The position numbers and the translations under genes are program-made. A stretch of 26,155 bases of DNA from Pseudomonadota bacterium (GTDB taxonomy: Bacteria > Pseudomonadota > Gammaproteobacteria > Magnimaribacterales > D2472): contig RGHK01000002.1 of the NCBI GenBank assembly GCA_010024215.1, positions 1 to 26,155 on the forward strand, written 5' to 3'. Below the pieces are notes generated by a model that did no database searches, had not been told where the DNA came from, and saw nothing but the letters and a program-made list of their open reading frames with translations. Positions 1-7,571 of the stretch are shown piece after piece. Every line of letters begins with the position of its first letter. Within the stretch, counting starts at the first letter, position 1.

Positions 1-219
1 GTATGCAGAGTTAGATTAACAAGTGGTTTTGAAGTTACATCATATATTGGTGGAGAAGGTCATAATTTACAAGAACACTCTTTAGTACTTATAAGAGGTG
101 GAAGGGTTAAAGACCTTCCTGGTGTTAGATATCATACTGTACGAGGAACACTTGATACTTCTGGGGTAGCAAATAGAAAGCAGAGAAGATCAAAATATGG
201 AGCAAAAAAGGGTAAATAA
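1..219 (+). CDS. rpsL: 30S ribosomal protein S12, 3' part only
   Basis: Frame 1 is open from the window edge to TAA at 217-219 and gives the last 72 residues of S12, a protein of the decoding centre of the 30S subunit. The recognisable S12 core is present: GGEGHNLQEHS, then RGGRVKDLPGVRYHTVRG, then a basic tail ending AKKGK. The Asp in KDLPGVRYH is the residue that RimO methylthiolates in E. coli (family knowledge). The 5' half, including the first streptomycin-site Lys region, lies outside the window. rpsG follows after only 2 bases. In E. coli this spacer is about 100 bases and carries the S7 translational operator, so that control site cannot exist here in its usual form. Confidence 0.97.
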   Translation, partial: VCRVRLTSGFEVTSYIGGEGHNLQEHSLVLIRGGRVKDLPGVRYHTVRGTLDTSGVANRKQRRSKYGAKKGK

Positions 220-221
220 TT

Positions 222-692
222 ATGCCAAGAAGAAGAAGTCCTGAGAAAAGAAAAGTATTACCGGATCCAAAGTACAAAGATGTAATACTTGCAAAGTTTA
301 TGAATAATCTCATGAAAGATGGTAAAAAGTCTGTTGCTGAAAAAATTGTATATGGAGCTTTTGATCAAATTTCTAAAACTTCTAAAGAAGAACCTTTAGA
401 AGTTTTTATGAAGGCTTTAGAAGAAGTTAGTCCAGTTGTAGAAGTTAAATCAAGAAGAGTTGGTGGTGCCAATTATCAGGTTCCAATTGAAATTAGACCA
501 GCGAGAAGACAGGCTCTTGCAATGAGATGGATCGTAGACGCCGCTAGAAAAAGAAGCGAAAAATCTATGAATTTAAGATTGGCCGGTGAATTATTAGATG
601 CTTCTCAAAAAAAAGGTTCAGCGGTAAGAAAAAGAGAAGATGTTCATAAAATGGCTGAGGCTAACAAAGCTTTCTCTCACTTCAGATTTTAA
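222..692 (+). CDS. rpsG: 30S ribosomal protein S7
   Basis: The 156-residue protein has the usual S7 length and aligns along its whole length with E. coli S7: MPRRR start, LPDPKY, FMNNLMKDGKKS, VEVKSRRVGGANYQVP, then ALAMRWIVDAARKR and KREDVHKMAEANKAF. S7 nucleates assembly of the 30S head by binding 16S rRNA and contacts tRNA at the E site. It sits between rpsL and fusA as in the classical str operon. The ATG at 222 starts 2 bases after the rpsL stop, so translation is probably coupled. No leader for S7 autoregulation is visible. Confidence 0.98.
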   Translation: MPRRRSPEKRKVLPDPKYKDVILAKFMNNLMKDGKKSVAEKIVYGAFDQISKTSKEEPLEVFMKALEEVSPVVEVKSRRVGGANYQVPIEIRPARRQALAMRWIVDAARKRSEKSMNLRLAGELLDASQKKGSAVRKREDVHKMAEANKAFSHFRF

Positions 693-711
693 TTAACTAA
701 ATAAAAAGACT

Positions 712-2814
712 ATGGCAAGACAAACTGTATTAAATAAATATCGTAATGTTGGTATATGTGCTCACGTTGATGCTGGTAAGACAACTACTACTGAGAGAGT
801 CCTTTTTTATACAGGTCTTTCTCATAAAATTGGTGAGGTTCATGATGGTGCTGCAACCATGGACTGGATGGAGCAAGAGCAAGAAAGAGGAATTACTATT
901 ACATCTGCTGCAACAACATGTTTTTGGAGTGGAATGGAGCAACAATATCCACAGCACAGAATAAATATAATTGATACACCTGGTCACGTTGATTTTACTA
1001 TTGAGGTCGAAAGATCTCTTAGGGTTCTAGATGGTGCTGTAGTTGTTTTTTGTGGTACATCAGGAGTAGAACCTCAATCGGAAACAGTATGGAGACAAGC
1101 TAATAGATATGAAGTCCCAAGAATTGTTTTTGTTAATAAAATGGATAGAGCTGGAGCTAATTTTGATAGAGTTATAGACCAGATTAAAACAAGATTGCAA
1201 GCTAATATTGTTCCAATTCAATATAACATTGGAACAGAAGACGAATTTAAAGGGGTTGTAGATTTAATTAATAACCGTGCAATTTATTGGAATGAGGATG
1301 ATCAAGGTTTAACTTTTGATTCAAGAGATATACCTGAAGATTTGGTTGATAGATGTTCTCAATTAAGAGAAGAGATGGTTGAGGCTGCAGCAGAAGCTAA
1401 TGAAGAGCTGATGGATGCATATCTTGAATCAGGAGAGCTAACTGTTGAACAGATCAAAGAAGGCCTAAGGATTAGATCTTTAGCAAATGAATTGATTGTT
1501 GGTTTATGTGGATCTGCATTTAAAAATAAGGGTGTTCAAGCAGTTTTAGACGCTGTTATTGATTTTCTTCCTGCTCCAGATGAAGTTAAGGCTATATCAG
1601 GAGTTATACCAAATAATTCTCAAGAAGATGAAGTGGCTGATTCAAGAAAATCATCAGATGATGAGCCTTTTTCAGCTCTAGCTTTTAAGATTGCTACGGA
1701 TCCTTTTGTAGGAACACTTACTTTTATCAGAGTTTATTCTGGAGTTTTGTCTGTTGGAGATGCAGTTATTAATTCTACAAAATCAAAAAAAGAACGAATT
1801 GGAAGAATGGTACAAATGCACTCAAATAATAGAGAGGAAATAAAAGAAGTCAGAGCCGGCGATATTGCTGCCTGTATAGGATTAAAGGATATAACAACAG
1901 GTGATACTCTATCAGATGTTGATAAGCCAATTGTCCTTGAGAGAATGGACTTTCCTGAGCCTGTTATATCTGTTGCTGTAGAGCCAAAATCTAAGCCTGA
2001 TCAAGAAAAAATGTCTTTAGCACTTGGTAAATTAGCACAAGAAGATCCTTCTTTTAGAGTTGCAAGTGATGAAGAGTCTGGCCAAACAATTATTTCAGGC
2101 ATGGGTGAACTTCATTTGGATGTTCTTGTAGACAGAATGAGAAGAGAGTTCTCTGTGGAGGCTAACATTGGTAAACCTCAGGTTGCTTATAGAGAAACAA
2201 TTAAAGAATCCGTAGAAGTTGAAGGAAAGTTTGTAAGGCAAAGTGGTGGTAAAGGTCAATATGGTCATGTTTGGTTGAAACTTGAACCATTAGGTTTAGA
2301 TGACGAATATGAATTTGTAGATAAGATTGTAGGTGGTGTAATTCCAAAAGAATATATACCAGCAGTGAATAAAGGTATCCAGGAACAAATGCAAAATGGT
2401 GTAATCGCTGGATATCCTTTATTAGCATTAAGAGCAACTTTATATGATGGTTCATTTCATGATGTAGACTCTAATGAAATGGCATTTAAAATTGCTGGAT
2501 CTATGGCTCTTAAAGAAGGAGCTACCAAAGCTAAACCAGCTATATTAGAACCAATAATGAAAGTTGTAGTTGTTACACCTGAAGAGCATATGGGTGACGT
2601 TGTTGGTGATCTAAATAGAAGAAGAGGAATTATTTTAGGTATGGAGGATATAACCTCAGGGAAAGAAGTGTCATCAGAAGTACCTCTAGCAGAAATGTTC
2701 GGGTATGCAACAGATTTAAGATCAGCTACTCAAGGTAGAGCAACATTTACTATGGAATTTACTAAATATGGAGAGGTTCCAAGTAATATAGCTGAGACTT
2801 TAAAAACATCGTAA
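712..2814 (+). CDS. fusA: Translation elongation factor G
   Basis: This 700-residue GTPase drives ribosome translocation and, with RRF, ribosome recycling. The G1 loop is AHVDAGKTT (17-25), the switch I motif RGITIT is near residue 60, G3 is DTPGHVD near residue 90, and G4 is NKMD near residue 142. Domain IV carries the YRETI and GGKGQYGHV segments, and domain V ends in a typical GYATDLRSATQGRATF stretch. Length and motif order match canonical EF-G, not the EF-G2 or tetracycline-resistance paralogues. It follows rpsG by 19 bases. The next gene in most str operons, tuf, is absent: a 124-base promoter region and rpsJ come directly after. Confidence 0.98.
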   Translation: MARQTVLNKYRNVGICAHVDAGKTTTTERVLFYTGLSHKIGEVHDGAATMDWMEQEQERGITITSAATTCFWSGMEQQYPQHRINIIDTPGHVDFTIEVERSLRVLDGAVVVFCGTSGVEPQSETVWRQANRYEVPRIVFVNKMDRAGANFDRVIDQIKTRLQANIVPIQYNIGTEDEFKGVVDLINNRAIYWNEDDQGLTFDSRDIPEDLVDRCSQLREEMVEAAAEANEELMDAYLESGELTVEQIKEGLRIRSLANELIVGLCGSAFKNKGVQAVLDAVIDFLPAPDEVKAISGVIPNNSQEDEVADSRKSSDDEPFSALAFKIATDPFVGTLTFIRVYSGVLSVGDAVINSTKSKKERIGRMVQMHSNNREEIKEVRAGDIAACIGLKDITTGDTLSDVDKPIVLERMDFPEPVISVAVEPKSKPDQEKMSLALGKLAQEDPSFRVASDEESGQTIISGMGELHLDVLVDRMRREFSVEANIGKPQVAYRETIKESVEVEGKFVRQSGGKGQYGHVWLKLEPLGLDDEYEFVDKIVGGVIPKEYIPAVNKGIQEQMQNGVIAGYPLLALRATLYDGSFHDVDSNEMAFKIAGSMALKEGATKAKPAILEPIMKVVVVTPEEHMGDVVGDLNRRRGIILGMEDITSGKEVSSEVPLAEMFGYATDLRSATQGRATFTMEFTKYGEVPSNIAETLKTS

Positions 2815-2817
2815 AAC

Positions 2818-2859
2818 AGAGCCTATAAAACTGTTTAATAATGTTGACAGTTGAGCTCT
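2818..2859 (+). repeat. Interrupted inverted repeat after fusA
   Basis: Two nested pairs of complementary arms lie just after the fusA stop: AGAGC (2818-2822) with GCTCT (2855-2859), and AACTGT (2829-2834) with ACAGTT (2847-2852). The apical loop is 12 bases and the inner bulge is asymmetric. No T-run follows, so it is not a canonical intrinsic terminator. The right inner arm overlaps the -35 element of the S10 promoter (2844-2849). It could fold as RNA in fusA read-through transcripts or serve as a protein-binding dyad; function is not known. Confidence 0.5.
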
Positions 2860-2873
2860 AAGGGGCGTAGAAT
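2844..2873 (+). promoter_or_regulatory. Sigma70-type promoter of the S10-spc-alpha block
   Basis: A perfect -35 TTGACA (2844-2849) is followed by an 18-base spacer and a -10 TAGAAT (2868-2873), one mismatch from consensus. The discriminator after it (ACGCCAC) is GC-rich, as in stringently controlled rRNA and ribosomal-protein promoters of gammaproteobacteria (family knowledge). Initiation would fall near 2880, giving a leader of roughly 60 bases before rpsJ. That is much shorter than the E. coli S10 leader, which mediates L4 control. This is the only strong promoter seen between 1 and 15980. Confidence 0.75.
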
Positions 2874-2878
2874 ACGCC
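2864..2878 (+). repeat. Perfect short palindrome over the S10 -10 element
   Basis: GGCGTA (2864-2869) and TACGCC (2873-2878) form a perfect 6-base-pair dyad around a 3-base centre (GAA). It encloses the -10 hexamer. It may be only a consequence of the GC-rich flanks, or an operator-like site. As RNA it would be mostly upstream of the predicted start point, so an RNA role would apply only to transcripts reading through from fusA. Confidence 0.5.
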
Positions 2879-2938
2879 ACATTTTGCGATAAGTGAAATA
2901 AGAATAGAATTTAAAAATAAAGGGTAATAAGGAAAAAA

Positions 2939-3250
2939 ATGGAGAATCAATCAATCAGAATTAGGCTAAAGGCTTTTGATTATAGACTGATTGATGCTTC
3001 GGCTAAATTAATAGTTGAGACTGTAAAAAAAACAGGCGCAGTTATTAATGGGCCAATCCCATTACCTGTAAAAAAAGAGAGAACAACAATATTAAAATCT
3101 CCGCATAAAGATAAAGATGCAAGAGATCAATATGAGATTGTTACATATAAAAGACTAATGGATATAGTCAAGCCAACTGATAAAACAGTTGATGCTTTAA
3201 TGAAATTAGATCTATCCTCTGGGGTAGATGTTCAGATAAGCCTGGGCTAA
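2939..3250 (+). CDS. rpsJ: 30S ribosomal protein S10
   Basis: The 103-residue product has exactly the E. coli S10 length and matches throughout: IRIRLKAFDYRLID, GPIPLPVKKER, SPHKDKDARDQYEI, and the C-terminal VDALMKLDLSSGVDVQISLG. S10 is a 30S head protein and also NusE, partner of NusB in antitermination and NusG contact in transcription-translation coupling (family knowledge). It is the first gene after the promoter at 2844-2873. A purine-rich AATAAGGA precedes the ATG. A 60-base gap separates it from rplC. Confidence 0.98.
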   Translation: MENQSIRIRLKAFDYRLIDASAKLIVETVKKTGAVINGPIPLPVKKERTTILKSPHKDKDARDQYEIVTYKRLMDIVKPTDKTVDALMKLDLSSGVDVQISLG

Positions 3251-3310
3251 TCCAATTTTTAACGCAATTAGCGGCCATAGAGGGTAAAAGCCCCGTAAAA
3301 GGAGATTAAA
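3251..3310. other. rpsJ-rplC spacer, no gene
   Basis: This is the largest gap inside the S10-spc-alpha block. It holds a weak potential stem, GCGG near 3270 against CCGT near 3293, and a good Shine-Dalgarno sequence (AAAGGAGA, about 3297-3305) that fixes the TTG start of rplC. No promoter or terminator was recognised. Its retention in an otherwise tightly packed block may reflect a conserved mRNA structure for rplC translation (inference). Confidence 0.4.
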
Positions 3311-3946
3311 TTGAGCATAGGCTTAATAGGAAAAAAATCAGGAATGTCTCGTCTTTTCCTAGAAGACGGAGAGTCAGTCCCAGTTACTGCAGTTTCTGTT
3401 TGCGGTAACTTTATAGCAGACATAAAAACATCTCAAAGAGATGGATATAACGCTTATGTTGTATCTAAAACTACCAAGTCTAATAACGTTAACAAAGCCA
3501 AAAGTGAATTTTATAAAAAAATTAACCTTGAGCCAGGCATCTTAGCAGAATTTAGGTCTAGAGATGAAATATCAGAGGAATTCCAGGTTGGAAAACATTT
3601 AACTGCTGATATTTTTGAAGTTGGACAGTATGTTGATGTAACCGGAACATCAAAAGGTAAAGGGTATGCGGGTGTTATTAAACGTCATAATTTCTCTATG
3701 CAAGATGCTACTCATGGTAACTCATTGTCACATAGAGCTCATGGGTCTATTGGGCAATGTCAGACACCTGGGAGAGTGTGGAAAGGAAAAAAAATGTCCG
3801 GGCACATGGGTAACGTTCAAAAAACCGTACAAAGCTTAAAGATAGTAGAGCTTGATGTTGAGAACAATATTATTTATATCAAAGGTGCAGTTCCAGGATT
3901 CAATGGATCTGACTTAAAAATCAAACCAGCTCTGAAAAAATCATGA
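3311..3946 (+). CDS. rplC: 50S ribosomal protein L3
   Basis: L3 (211 residues) is an early-assembling 50S protein whose loop reaches the peptidyl transferase centre. The N-terminus IGLIGKKSGMSRLF matches the family, which supports a TTG start at 3311 behind a strong AAAGGAGA; the first in-frame ATG (about 3344) would cut off the conserved GLxGKK strand. The central GKGYAGVIKRHNF and the SIGQCQTPGRVWKGKKMSGH loop are present, retaining the Gln methylated by PrmB in E. coli. The stop overlaps the rplD start as ATGA (4 bases), so the two are translationally coupled. Confidence 0.97.
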   Translation: MSIGLIGKKSGMSRLFLEDGESVPVTAVSVCGNFIADIKTSQRDGYNAYVVSKTTKSNNVNKAKSEFYKKINLEPGILAEFRSRDEISEEFQVGKHLTADIFEVGQYVDVTGTSKGKGYAGVIKRHNFSMQDATHGNSLSHRAHGSIGQCQTPGRVWKGKKMSGHMGNVQKTVQSLKIVELDVENNIIYIKGAVPGFNGSDLKIKPALKKS

Positions 3947-4557
3947 AAATAGAATTATTATCATCAACAAAGAATCAAGATATAAATATATCTGAGAATG
4001 CCTTTAGTAAAGATTTTAATGAATCTTTAGTACATCAAGCTGTAGTAAGTTTTCTTGCTGGTTCAAGACAAGGAACTTCTAAACAAAAGACAAGATCTGA
4101 AGTTAGAGGTGGCGGAAAGAAACCATATAGGCAAAAAGGAACTGGTAGAGCTAGAGCTGGAACTATCAGAAGCCCACTGTGGAGAGGTGGTGGAATAGCA
4201 TTTGCTGCTACACCAAGGAACTATAGTAAAAAAATCAATAAAAAAATGTATAGGGCGGCCATTAGGTCAATATTTTCTGAACTTTTACGTCAGGGTAGGC
4301 TTGTCGCAATTGAGAAACCTGTTCTTGAAAAACCTAAGACAAAAGAAATTGCAAATTTCTTGAAAGAATTCTCATTAAGTAAAGTTCTAATCATTACAGA
4401 TGAGCTAGATGTAAATTTGTACTTGTCTGCTCGTAATATCCCTAATGTAGATATTATTACGGTAAGAGAAATCAATCCTGTTAACCTTCTTAAAGCTCAA
4501 AAAGTTGCTGTGACTGCAGATGCATTCAAAAAAATTGAGGAATGGATAGATGCGTAA
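3943..4557 (+). CDS. rplD: 50S ribosomal protein L4
   Basis: L4 (204 residues) lines the peptide exit tunnel. The characteristic extended loop is visible: RQGTSKQKTRSEVRGGGKKPYRQKGTGRARAG followed in frame by RSPLWRGGGIAF. The C-terminal globular part has the usual NIPNV and VAVTADAFKKIEEW pattern. In E. coli L4 represses the S10 operon by acting on its leader. Here the leader is only about 60 bases, so that mechanism is doubtful. It overlaps rplC by 4 and rplW by 8 bases. Confidence 0.97.
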   Translation: MKIELLSSTKNQDINISENAFSKDFNESLVHQAVVSFLAGSRQGTSKQKTRSEVRGGGKKPYRQKGTGRARAGTIRSPLWRGGGIAFAATPRNYSKKINKKMYRAAIRSIFSELLRQGRLVAIEKPVLEKPKTKEIANFLKEFSLSKVLIITDELDVNLYLSARNIPNVDIITVREINPVNLLKAQKVAVTADAFKKIEEWIDA

Positions 4558-4846
4558 CGAAAAATTATACACATTAATAAAATCTCCAATAGTTACTGAA
4601 AAGTCTGCAAGAATTGGTGAATCTCTGAAACAAATAGTTTTTAAGGTAGATTTAGATGCCAATAAAAGAGAAATTAAGAAAGCAGTAGAAGAGCTTTTTA
4701 AAGTTGAGGTTATTAAAGTTACTACCTCAGTTGTTAAAGGTAAAAGAAAAAGAAATAGATTTGGGTTGTACAAAAGATCAGATTATAAAAAAGCTTTTGT
4801 ATCTCTAAGTGCAGACTCAGATATTCAGTTTGAGGGTATGAATTAA
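4550..4846 (+). CDS. rplW: 50S ribosomal protein L23
   Basis: The 98-residue protein matches L23, the tunnel-exit protein that docks trigger factor and SRP. The N-terminal LIKSPIVTEKSA signature and the KREIKKAVEELFKVEV helix are diagnostic. KGKRKRNRFGLYKRSDYKKAFV forms the rRNA-binding arm (read as two adjoining segments, KGKRKRNRFG and LYKRSDYKKAFV). Its ATG lies inside the end of rplD (8-base overlap), so it depends on translation of the upstream gene. rplB begins 2 bases after its stop. Confidence 0.96.
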   Translation: MRNEKLYTLIKSPIVTEKSARIGESLKQIVFKVDLDANKREIKKAVEELFKVEVIKVTTSVVKGKRKRNRFGLYKRSDYKKAFVSLSADSDIQFEGMN

Positions 4847-4848
4847 TC

Positions 4849-5676
4849 ATGGCAGTTATAAAAGCAAAACCAACCAGTCCAGGAAGACGTGGTGTCATAT
4901 CTGTAAAGGCTGACCTTTATAAAGGTAAGCCATTAAAATCTTTGACTCGTGTTAAGTCAAAAAATGGTGGCAGAAATAACAATGGTAGGATTACTGTTAG
5001 ACATCAAGGCGGAGGCCATAAACAACATTATAGAATTATAGACTTTAAAAGAAATAAGTTTGATATACCCGCTGTTGTTGAAAGAATTGAATATGATCCA
5101 AATAGATCAGCTCACATAGCTCTACTTTTATATAAAGATGGGGAAAGAAGATACATTATTGCTCCATCAAAACTAAGAGTTGGAGATGAAGTAATATCTG
5201 CTGAAAATTGTGAGATCAAAGTTGGAAATTCCATGAAGCTTAAGGATATTCCACTAGGTACAAATGTTCATTGTGTTGAATTAAAACCACTAAAAGGAGC
5301 TCAATTGGCTAGAAGTGCTGGAACATCAGCGCGTTTAGTTGCAAAAGAAGGAATTTATGCAACTTTAAGACTTCAATCTGGTGAAACTAGAAAAGTTTTA
5401 TGGGAATGTAGAGCAACTCTTGGAACAGTTTCTAATCAAGAAAATAATCTTAGATCATTGGGTAAGGCTGGAGCTAAAAGATGGAGAGGTGTTCGACCTA
5501 CAGTTAGAGGTGTTGCTATGAACCCAGTAGATCATCCTCATGGTGGTGGTGAAGGAAGAACCTCAGGAGGTAGACACCCTTCAACTCCTTGGGGTGTACC
5601 AACTAAAGGATATAAAACTAGAAAAAATCAAAGAACAGATGATTTAATCATCAGAAGAAGAGGAAGCAGGAAGTAA
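4849..5676 (+). CDS. rplB: 50S ribosomal protein L2
   Basis: L2 (275 residues; E. coli 273) is required for subunit joining and peptidyl transferase assembly. The N-terminal KPTSPGRRGV, the RNA-binding domain with RHQGGGHKQHYR and IEYDPNRSAHIAL, and the C-terminal MNPVDHPHGGGEGRTSGGRHP are all present. The essential His of the DHPHGGGEG loop is retained. It sits in canonical order between rplW and rpsS. Nothing unusual is seen. Confidence 0.98.
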   Translation: MAVIKAKPTSPGRRGVISVKADLYKGKPLKSLTRVKSKNGGRNNNGRITVRHQGGGHKQHYRIIDFKRNKFDIPAVVERIEYDPNRSAHIALLLYKDGERRYIIAPSKLRVGDEVISAENCEIKVGNSMKLKDIPLGTNVHCVELKPLKGAQLARSAGTSARLVAKEGIYATLRLQSGETRKVLWECRATLGTVSNQENNLRSLGKAGAKRWRGVRPTVRGVAMNPVDHPHGGGEGRTSGGRHPSTPWGVPTKGYKTRKNQRTDDLIIRRRGSRK

Positions 5677-5681
5677 TAAAT

Positions 5682-5954
5682 ATGCCAAGATCATTAAAAA
5701 AAGGACCATTCATAGATTTATCTCTTGAAAAAAAGGTTGAAGCTGCATTAGCTTCAAACGACAAAAGGCCAATTAAAACTTGGTCAAGAAGATCTATGGT
5801 AAATCCATCAATGGTTGGACTAACTATAGCAGTTCATAACGGTAGACAGCATGTACCTGTTTATATTAATGAAGATATGGTAGGTCATAAATTAGGTGAG
5901 TTTGCTATAACAAGAACCTTTAAAATGCATTCTGGCGATAGGAAGGCTAAATAA
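5682..5954 (+). CDS. rpsS: 30S ribosomal protein S19
   Basis: The 90-residue product begins MPRSLKKGPFID and contains TWSRRSMVNPSMVGLTIAVHNG and GHKLGEFAITRTF (each a hallmark of S19). S19 forms a complex with S13 in the 30S head near the A site and takes part in intersubunit bridges. Its TAA overlaps the ATG of rplV by one base (TAATG), a coupling arrangement used at several junctions in this block. Confidence 0.97.
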   Translation: MPRSLKKGPFIDLSLEKKVEAALASNDKRPIKTWSRRSMVNPSMVGLTIAVHNGRQHVPVYINEDMVGHKLGEFAITRTFKMHSGDRKAK

Positions 5955-6292
5955 TGGAAACAAGAGCTTATTTAAAAGGAACTAGGCTATCTCCACAAAA
6001 AGCAGGCTTGGTAGCTAATGCTATAAGGGGTAAGTCCGTTCAAGATGCTATGGATTTTCTTACATTCAACAAACAAAAAGGATCTGCTGTTATCAAAAAA
6101 TTACTTGAATCAGCAATTGCAAATGCTGAGCATAATGATAAAGCTGATATTGATTTACTAAATGTTAAATCGATTATTGTTAATCAGGGTATGAGATTAA
6201 AAAGAATGAAACCAAGGGCTAGAGGAAGAGCAGACAGAATTATCAAACCTACATGCCACATTGAAATCATATTAGCTGAAGGGGACAAATAA
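5954..6292 (+). CDS. rplV: 50S ribosomal protein L22
   Basis: L22 (112 residues) has a globular domain and a hairpin that lines the exit tunnel with L4. The N-terminal KGTRLSPQKAGLVANAIRGKSV and the hairpin bearing RLKRMKPRARGRADRI followed by KPTCHIEII are clear family signatures. The hairpin is full length, without insertions of the kind linked to macrolide resistance. It overlaps both rpsS and rpsC by one base (TAATG at each end). Confidence 0.97.
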   Translation: METRAYLKGTRLSPQKAGLVANAIRGKSVQDAMDFLTFNKQKGSAVIKKLLESAIANAEHNDKADIDLLNVKSIIVNQGMRLKRMKPRARGRADRIIKPTCHIEIILAEGDK

Positions 6293-6951
6293 TGGGACAA
6301 AAAGTACATCCAAATGGCTTTAGATTAGGTACTTCAAAAAAGCAAAATGCAAATTGGTATGCAAAAGGTAAAGATTTTTCAACTAATTTAATTCAAGATC
6401 TAAAAGTTAGAGATTATTTTAAGAAGAAATTAAAAAATTCTTCTATTAGCAGGATTGAGCTTGAAAGATCAGCAGAAAATTTTGTGGTTTCTATATACAC
6501 ATCTAGACCTGGAATAATTATTGGTAAAAGAGGCGAAGAAATTGATAATTTAAAAAAGGCTGTAGAAAAAATTGTTAAAAGACCATCTCAAATTAACATC
6601 AAAGAGGTTAAGAAACCTGATTTAGATGCTCAGATTCTTGCAGAAGGCGTTGCTCAACAGCTTGAAAAAAGGGTCATGTTTAGAAGAGCAATGAAAAGAA
6701 CTGTTCAGAGTGCTTTAAGACAGAGTGCTAAAGGTGTAAGAATCGAAGTTTCTGGAAGGTTAAATGGTGCTGAAATAGCAAGAACAGAGTGGTACAGAGA
6801 AGGTAGAGTTCCTTTACATACTCTAAGAGCTGATATTGATTATGCAACAGCTGAAGCATTAACCACTTACGGAATTATTGGTGTCAAAGTTTGGGTTTTC
6901 AAAGGTGAAATCACAGAAGATCCATTTAAAACTGAAGTTGGAGTTAATTAA
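6292..6951 (+). CDS. rpsC: 30S ribosomal protein S3
   Basis: S3 (219 residues) lies at the mRNA entry channel with S4 and S5 and contributes to the mRNA helicase activity of the ribosome. It starts MGQKVHPNGFRLG. A type II KH domain with the IIGKRGEEI loop lies around residues 76-84, and the C-terminal domain has EVSGRLNGAEIARTEW and HTLRADIDYA. The basic tail beyond GEITEDP is about 14 residues shorter than in E. coli (233 residues), in keeping with a trimmed proteome. Confidence 0.97.
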   Translation: MGQKVHPNGFRLGTSKKQNANWYAKGKDFSTNLIQDLKVRDYFKKKLKNSSISRIELERSAENFVVSIYTSRPGIIIGKRGEEIDNLKKAVEKIVKRPSQINIKEVKKPDLDAQILAEGVAQQLEKRVMFRRAMKRTVQSALRQSAKGVRIEVSGRLNGAEIARTEWYREGRVPLHTLRADIDYATAEALTTYGIIGVKVWVFKGEITEDPFKTEVGVN

Positions 6952-6953
6952 GA

Positions 6954-7364
6954 ATGTTACAGCCAAAACAAACTAAATTTAGAAAAATGCACAAAGGCAG
7001 AAATAGAGGCCTAGCGCAAAATGGCAATACTGTTGCTTTTGGTAGATTTGGTCTTGTTGCCTCTGGCAGAGGTCGAATAACTGCTCGTCAGATAGAAGCG
7101 GCAAGACGTGCAATGACAAGACACATTAAAAGAGGTGGAAACATTTGGATAAGAATTTTCCCAGACAAACCTATAACAAAAAAACCTTTAGAGGTCCGAA
7201 TGGGTAAAGGTAAAGGAAATGTTGAATATTGGGTAGCCCTTGTTCAGCCAGGAAAAGTTATGTTTGAAATGGCAGGAGTGGAAGAAGCACTTGCCAGAGA
7301 AGCTTTTAAGCTTGCTGCAGCAAAACTTCCTATTAAAACTCACTTTTTAAGTAAGGACGTATAG
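6954..7364 (+). CDS. rplP: 50S ribosomal protein L16
   Basis: The 136-residue protein has the E. coli length and signatures: MLQPKQTKFRKMHKGRNRG, FGLVASGRGRITARQIEAAR and GKGKGNVEYWVALVQPG. L16 is a late-assembling 50S protein near the A-site tRNA elbow. The Arg of the GRGRIT loop, hydroxylated by RoxA (YcfD) in E. coli, is conserved. It is followed by rpmC with no intervening base. Confidence 0.97.
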   Translation: MLQPKQTKFRKMHKGRNRGLAQNGNTVAFGRFGLVASGRGRITARQIEAARRAMTRHIKRGGNIWIRIFPDKPITKKPLEVRMGKGKGNVEYWVALVQPGKVMFEMAGVEEALAREAFKLAAAKLPIKTHFLSKDV

Positions 7365-7571
7365 ATGAATAAAGAATTACAAGACCTTAGAAAGAAAAAT
7401 CTAGAACAGCTAGATGCAGAGTTATTGGCTACTAGAGAAGAGCAATTTAATTTAAGAATAAAACATAAGACTGGTCAGTTAAATGAGACCAATCAACTTG
7501 GATCTGCAAGAAAAAAAATTGCAAGAATAAAAACATTAATGAATGAATTAAAAACACAGGATAGCAAATAA
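7365..7571 (+). CDS. rpmC: 50S ribosomal protein L29
   Basis: The 68-residue helical protein fits L29, which sits beside L23 at the tunnel exit and contacts SRP and trigger factor. ELQDLRKKNLEQLDAEL followed by REEQFNLRIKHKTGQL and RKKIARIKTLMNE reproduces the two-helix hairpin of the family. The ATG directly follows the rplP TAG, and its own stop overlaps the rpsQ start by one base. Confidence 0.95.
   Translation: MNKELQDLRKKNLEQLDAELLATREEQFNLRIKHKTGQLNETNQLGSARKKIARIKTLMNELKTQDSK

Noticed and set aside
2818..2859. Intrinsic terminator after fusA
   Set aside because: The stem is interrupted, the loop is 12 bases and no T-run follows; instead the right arm overlaps a -35 element.
4405..4773. 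Minus-strand open frame of 122 codons over rplD/rplW
   Set aside because: It is antisense to two certain ribosomal protein genes, has no recognisable domain and low-complexity hydrophobic composition; a shadow frame.
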